A stretch of DNA of 37,261 nt from Gammaproteobacteria bacterium (GTDB lineage: Bacteria; Pseudomonadota; Gammaproteobacteria; Steroidobacterales; Steroidobacteraceae), in assembly GCA_003164785.1 (NCBI GenBank), contig PLUE01000059.1, forward strand, positions 1 to 37,261, read 5' to 3'. This document shows, piece after piece, positions 33,118 through 37,261 of this stretch. The notes beneath the pieces are model-generated. The model had not been told where the DNA came from and did no database searches. It worked only from the letters and a program-made list of their open reading frames with translations. Position numbers and translations under genes: made by a program. How positions within the stretch are numbered: the stretch's first letter is position 1; each line of letters opens with the position of its first letter.

Positions 33118-33746
33118 CGACGACCACATTGGTATGCGCTCTGTCGATGACAGCGCTTTGGCTATTGAGCGGAGTCACTTCGCACGCGGATACGAACGCG
33201 GCTATGCCAGGCATGTACTTGCCTGCGGTTGAGCCGATTTCTGGGGATTCTTTGTACCAATTGCCCGTAGAGCTCACGGCCGCGAATGGTGCAAGCCTCA
33301 AGCTCTCCTCGCTTCGTGGGAAGCCCCTGATCGTGACCATGTTCTACAGCCGCTGCATCAGTGTCTGTCCGATGCTCACCGGTGAGTTGCAGCAACTCAT
33401 GAGCCGATTATCGACTGTTGAGCGTGCACGGGTCCAAATCCTTATGGTGTCGTTTGATTCAGCCGGGGATTCGCCGGCGACTCTCACCGCGTTCGAAGCG
33501 GAGCATCATATTGTCGAGGACAATTGGCTGATTGCAAAAGCCTCCGCGAGGGACGTACGCTCTTTGGCGGCCGCGCTCGGTATTCAATATCGTCAACTCC
33601 CTGACCACAGCTTCAACCATTCGGCCGTGATCTCCGTGGCTGATCGCGGGGGAACTATACGAGCTCGCACGAGCGATCTCAATGACTCGGACGGCACCTT
33701 CATCGCAGCAGTGCGCATTCAGGTGCAAGCGATGTCAAGGCCTTGA
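33114..33746 (+). CDS. SCO1/SenC-family copper chaperone-like protein
   Basis: 210 aa. A signal peptide is followed by a thioredoxin-like fold with the copper motif SRCISVCPM (C-x3-CP) and the distal His in PDHSFNHSAVISV. Sco proteins bring copper to respiratory enzymes, usually oxidase CuA. Here the neighbours are nirK and nirV, so copper loading of NirK is the likely job. It is translationally coupled to nirV. Confidence 0.9.
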   Translation: MTTTTLVCALSMTALWLLSGVTSHADTNAAMPGMYLPAVEPISGDSLYQLPVELTAANGASLKLSSLRGKPLIVTMFYSRCISVCPMLTGELQQLMSRLSTVERARVQILMVSFDSAGDSPATLTAFEAEHHIVEDNWLIAKASARDVRSLAAALGIQYRQLPDHSFNHSAVISVADRGGTIRARTSDLNDSDGTFIAAVRIQVQAMSRP

Positions 33747-33762
33747 ATCCCCCGCCTACTGA

Positions 33763-33778
33763 CTCACCATAAGGTGGG
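33763..33778. terminator. Short hairpin between convergent sco and norZ
   Basis: CTCACC-ATAA-GGTGGG, 6 bp with one G-U pair, in the 38-bp gap between convergent genes. There is no T tract, so a terminator role is only suggested by position. Confidence 0.3.
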
Positions 33779-33784
33779 CCAACC

Positions 33785-36088
33785 CTAGATTGCACTCTGT
33801 TCCGGAACAAGCTTCGCCGGGAACGTTCGCTCTAGAACCGAGGGAAGGAGCGGTCTTAATTTTAGCAGGAAGTCCCAGGCCATCAGCAGGGCTCCGAGGG
33901 CGAAGACGACGTCTCCTGGAAACCTCATCCATTGCCAGAATCGGGTCGTGTCGTAGAACTCTTGACTACGAGCATAAGCAAGCCCGTGTTCGAATACTGC
34001 GTCCAACTGGGGCCAACCGATCGGGAAGAAGTTAAACAGGATCCATAGCACGAGGCCGCCGTTGTAGAGCCAGAACGCGGATCGCCCGAGTTTTTCGCCA
34101 AATGCATATCGGTCTCCGGCTACATACCGAAGGCAGAAATACACAAGACCGAGTCCCAACAAACCAAACGCACCGAACAATGCGGTATGTGCATGATTCA
34201 GCGTGAGGAAGGTCCCGTGCTCGTAGTAATTCACCAGCGGTGCATTTAATGTTCCGCCTCCAAACACACCGGCGCCAAGGAAATTCCAAAATGCCGCTCC
34301 GACTACGTAGAGATAGGCAAGCCCATACTTGAACTTCGGATCGTTTCTAATCAGGCGATGATGTTTGATCGCTTCGATGACCAGTAGGACCAACGGCAAC
34401 ACTTCGATGAACGAGAACATCGAGCCGAGCGGTACCCACATACCTGGTTCGCCGGCCCAGTACAAATGATGCCCCGTACCGAGGACGCCACCGAGGAAGA
34501 TCAAGATGATTTCAAGGTACACGGACCGCTCGGCCAGCTTGCGGGACACGAGGCCCACGGCCATCAATAAATAGGCGGTAATGGCTGCCGCAAAGAATTC
34601 GAATGACTGCTCGACCCAGAGATGCACGACCCACCATCGCCAAAAATCAGAGATCGTAAAAGATTTCTCGATGCCGGTCAGTGGAACCATTCCGAATACA
34701 TACAACACCGCGATATTGACCGTGGATGCCCATAACAAGTGCTCCAACTTAATGGCGCCCGTCCAGAACTGCCGGGTTGCTGACTTCAAGCCGGCAAAGG
34801 TCGGCCATAGGGCTCGGAGCACGAGCGCGCTCCATAGCGCAAGCCCCACGAAAAAGCCGATTTGCCAGAAGCGGCCGAGCTGAATGTAGGACATCCCCTG
34901 ATTGCCGAACCAGAACCAGCCCTCTCGAATATAGCCCATGATGCCCAAATAGTTACCCGCCAGAGCGCCGAGCACGACGAAAAGCGTGACCCAAAACAGG
35001 AGATCGACGAGGAAGCCTTGGCCGACTGCTTCTCGACCGCTGATCGCTGGCGCAAGGAACAATGCAGCCCCGATCCAGGAGAGTCCGATCCAGACCAAAG
35101 GCGTTTGAATGTGAACGTCGCGCAGGAAGTTAAATGGCAAAATCGAATCAATCTTGATGCCATAGAAGTCGGTTCGCTCAGAATAGTAATGAGCCATGAT
35201 CGATCCGACGAGAATCTGCAACAGAAACACGCCGGCAACCACCAAGAAATATTTGCCGATCTTCCGCTGGCTCGGCGTGAGCGGTCGAAAATTCGCGAAG
35301 ACAGGATCCATCGGCGCGTCGTCAGGATCATTGAGGTAAAGCTCGTAGATCCAAATGATCAATCCGAATGCAAAGAACGTGAAGCAGAAGCTGATCCACG
35401 TCCAATGAAAGGTGCTGGTGGTTGGTGTGTTTCCAACAGAGGGTTCAAAGGGCCAGTTCTGCGTCCAGGACGTGGTAGTTCCCGGCCTGCGCGCGACCGT
35501 CGTAAGCGATGAGTAAATGAGGAAGTCGGCAGTCTGCCTCGCGCTCTCTTTGTCGAGACTGTAGGCTTGCGTCCACCCCTTGGCGAAATCGTCATGCTGA
35601 AGTTTCTCTGCGATCTCGCCTTGCAATGTCTTCATGGAGGCGGCGAGCGCATTGGGTATGACGGCCACGCGCTTCGTGAGATCTACCCCTTGCAGTTGCC
35701 CTTGCATGATTGACCGCACCGTGGTTTGGCGATCGGTGGTCAATGCCGGCATTTTATTGATGTTGTCTTCGGTCAGTTGTCCGAGGCGCACCAAATACTC
35801 GGCGGTATAGTCCGGACCGAAATAGGAACCCATGCCATAGAGACTGCCGTAATCCATCAAGTCGGCTTTCTGAAACCCAGCCTTACCTGCTTGAATGTCC
35901 GCCGCCGTCATCAGCATCGCGCCGTCGGTGGTCACAAAGCGATCAGGAAACGGGGGTGCTTCTTTGTAGGTCACACCGATCGTCCAGGCAAGAACAGAGA
36001 ACGTCACGACGGCGACCGCCAATAGGACCCATTTGAGGACATTGCTGACCGGGTCGACTAAATTGGTCGCAGAGACTTCCATTGCCAC
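33785..36088 (-). CDS. norZ: Quinol-dependent nitric oxide reductase (qNor)
   Basis: 767 aa. The start is GTG 36088, with AGGAGA six bases upstream. The long N-terminal periplasmic domain typical of qNor (PPFPDRFVTTDGAMLMTAAD; LMDYGSLYGMGSYFGPDYTA) precedes 12 or so helices of the NorB core. WWVVHLWVEQSFEFFAAA carries haem/FeB ligand His and Glu, HHLYWAGEP the FeB His pair, and LNHAHTALFGAFG the haem His ligands. It reduces two NO to N2O using quinol, and its soluble domain lacks a haem c motif. The IS5-family end lies about 20 bp upstream of its start, so its expression control is doubtful. Confidence 0.95.
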   Translation of the reverse strand: MAMEVSATNLVDPVSNVLKWVLLAVAVVTFSVLAWTIGVTYKEAPPFPDRFVTTDGAMLMTAADIQAGKAGFQKADLMDYGSLYGMGSYFGPDYTAEYLVRLGQLTEDNINKMPALTTDRQTTVRSIMQGQLQGVDLTKRVAVIPNALAASMKTLQGEIAEKLQHDDFAKGWTQAYSLDKESARQTADFLIYSSLTTVARRPGTTTSWTQNWPFEPSVGNTPTTSTFHWTWISFCFTFFAFGLIIWIYELYLNDPDDAPMDPVFANFRPLTPSQRKIGKYFLVVAGVFLLQILVGSIMAHYYSERTDFYGIKIDSILPFNFLRDVHIQTPLVWIGLSWIGAALFLAPAISGREAVGQGFLVDLLFWVTLFVVLGALAGNYLGIMGYIREGWFWFGNQGMSYIQLGRFWQIGFFVGLALWSALVLRALWPTFAGLKSATRQFWTGAIKLEHLLWASTVNIAVLYVFGMVPLTGIEKSFTISDFWRWWVVHLWVEQSFEFFAAAITAYLLMAVGLVSRKLAERSVYLEIILIFLGGVLGTGHHLYWAGEPGMWVPLGSMFSFIEVLPLVLLVIEAIKHHRLIRNDPKFKYGLAYLYVVGAAFWNFLGAGVFGGGTLNAPLVNYYEHGTFLTLNHAHTALFGAFGLLGLGLVYFCLRYVAGDRYAFGEKLGRSAFWLYNGGLVLWILFNFFPIGWPQLDAVFEHGLAYARSQEFYDTTRFWQWMRFPGDVVFALGALLMAWDFLLKLRPLLPSVLERTFPAKLVPEQSAI

Positions 36089-36107
36089 GAGGACTCTCCT
36101 TGGTTAA

Positions 36108-37261
36108 GGAAGGTCTGAAGAACTGGGTATGAAGGCGAAGAAGTCATCGGGATTTCGTTCCAATCGAGCGCTGGCGCGAGTTTCCGCGGGAATGTGTTTA
36201 CCTGTCGCCTGTAAAACCCGGGTTCGGCGGCTTTCGCCGACACATTCCCTACGCATTGAGCAATCTCCGTCTCATCAAGAACAGATTCGCGAGCGCCGCG
36301 GTGGCCTCAAGCCGGTGCAGATTCTTCGCCAAGCCCCGGTAGCACACTTTCTGAAAGCCGAAGACCCGCTTGATCACCCCGAACACGTGCTCCACCTTGG
36401 CCCGTACGCTGGACTTGCGACGGTTGGTCGCCTTGACCGACTCGTCGATGCGCTTTCCCCACCGGTAGCGTTGGTTGGTGAAGTCCTTCGCATGGGGCGC
36501 GCCGGCACGGATCGCCGCCCGCTGTCCTCTGTAGGCTTGGTCACCCCAGACGCGTCTTTCCTTCCCATGCAGCAAGTACTGCAACGCGTGACAATCGGCG
36601 ACATTCGCCGCCGAGGCCAGCACTGTATGCACGAGCTTCGTTCGGCTATCGACTCCGATGTGCGCTTTCATACCGAAGTAATATTGCTTGCCCTTCGCCG
36701 TCTGGTGCATCTCCGGGTCGCGCTTGCCCTCTTTGTTCTTCGTCGAGCTTGGGGCGCCAATGATGGTCGCATCGACAATCGTCCCGGTCGAAATCTTGAT
36801 GCCGCTGCGCCTCAGGTGCTCGTTTACGCTTACCAGCAGCTTCTTTCCCAGCTTGTGCTTCTCCAGCAGATGGCGAAACTTGCATACCGTGGTCTCGTCC
36901 GGCGCACCTTCCAGTCCCAGATCGATGCCGACAAAGTTGCGCATAGAGACCGAGTCATACAGCGCTTCCTCGACCGCCGGATCCGACAGGTTGAACCAGA
37001 GCTGCAGAAAATAGACCCGCAACATCCGCTCCAGCGGCAGCGGCGGCCGGCCTCCCGCCTCGCTAATCTTTGGGTAAAACGGCTCCACCACCGCCGTCAG
37101 CTGCGCCCAGGGCACGATCAACTGCATATCGGCGAGAAACTGCGCGCGTCGCGTGGTCTTGCCGTACCGCTCGAATCCAGTCAGTGTCTGCTGCTTCATC
37201 ATCCCGTCCCTGCACGCGTTGTTGTTGCTAGATCAGACACCGTCGGTAAATCAGAGTTTCC
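36108..37261 (-). mobile_element. IS5-family insertion sequence, running to the window end
   Basis: The left end GGAAGGTCTGA (36108) and the right end, read inward from 37261, GGAAACTCTGA form imperfect terminal repeats. The left end is preceded by TTAA, a usual IS5 target type. One transposase gene fills it. The right terminal repeat reaches the last base of the window, so the right-hand flank is not visible. Confidence 0.8.
36249..37202 (-). CDS. IS5-family transposase
   Basis: 317 aa. The DUF772-type N-terminal part (PLPLERMLRVYFLQLWFNLS) precedes a DDE_Tnp_1 core with Asp in TGTIVDATII, Asp in RRVWGDQAYRG and Glu in VRAKVEHVFGVIKRVFG. FGMKAHIGVDSRTKLVHTV is typical of the IS5 group. It appears complete. 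An ATG one codon later is an equivalent start. Confidence 0.95.
   Translation of the reverse strand: MMKQQTLTGFERYGKTTRRAQFLADMQLIVPWAQLTAVVEPFYPKISEAGGRPPLPLERMLRVYFLQLWFNLSDPAVEEALYDSVSMRNFVGIDLGLEGAPDETTVCKFRHLLEKHKLGKKLLVSVNEHLRRSGIKISTGTIVDATIIGAPSSTKNKEGKRDPEMHQTAKGKQYYFGMKAHIGVDSRTKLVHTVLASAANVADCHALQYLLHGKERRVWGDQAYRGQRAAIRAGAPHAKDFTNQRYRWGKRIDESVKATNRRKSSVRAKVEHVFGVIKRVFGFQKVCYRGLAKNLHRLEATAALANLFLMRRRLLNA

Overview
The window looks like a chromosomal or island segment of a GC-rich denitrifying proteobacterium, more likely gamma or beta than alpha. It carries nitrite and NO respiration genes (NirK-cytochrome c fusion, NirV, NnrS, an NsrR-like Rrf2 regulator, quinol NO reductase, cbb3 oxidase) and many IS elements of common proteobacterial families. 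No rRNA, CRISPR array or intact tRNA was seen, so the species cannot be named.

Left part (1 to about 19.5 kb): a mobile-element graveyard. It holds an uncharacterised protein, a decayed tRNA-like sequence beside a tiny secreted-type peptide, a tRNA-3'-end-like att candidate next to a tyrosine integrase, and a resolvase-less Tn3-family element (2689-5776). A complete IS21-family element follows, with a 5-bp target duplication, inserted just upstream of a TraD/MobC-like gene. Next are a membrane-anchored protein of unknown function and an mqsRA toxin-antitoxin module whose toxin has an amber codon at position 21. A 191-bp Tn3-derived miniature element, a hydrolase/phosphoribosyltransferase pair, an IS3 element, sixA, relics of IS3, ISKra4 and a second Tn3 copy, a broken alpha/beta hydrolase, an orphan MerR-type promoter and an orphan set of IS21-like end repeats complete it.

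Middle part (19.5-25.6 kb): one leftward, tightly overlapping operon: group III truncated hemoglobin, nitronate monooxygenase with an extra C-terminal helical domain, ccoN-O-Q-P, a FixH-like small membrane protein and a DnrO-like periplasmic protein. It is divergent from a broken marR gene across a perfect 19-bp palindrome.

Right part (26-37.3 kb): decayed sequence, 5-formyl-THF cyclo-ligase, a broken and an intact sirB2, and an NsrR-like regulator. Divergent from the regulator, behind a strong NsrR-box match, run a small cysteine-rich protein, nnrS, nirK, nirV and sco; they converge on norZ. Nitrite is reduced to NO by NirK and NO to N2O by NorZ, with NsrR as likely NO sensor. An IS5-family element ends about 20 bp upstream of the norZ start and probably replaced its native promoter. 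The window stops at the outer end of that IS.
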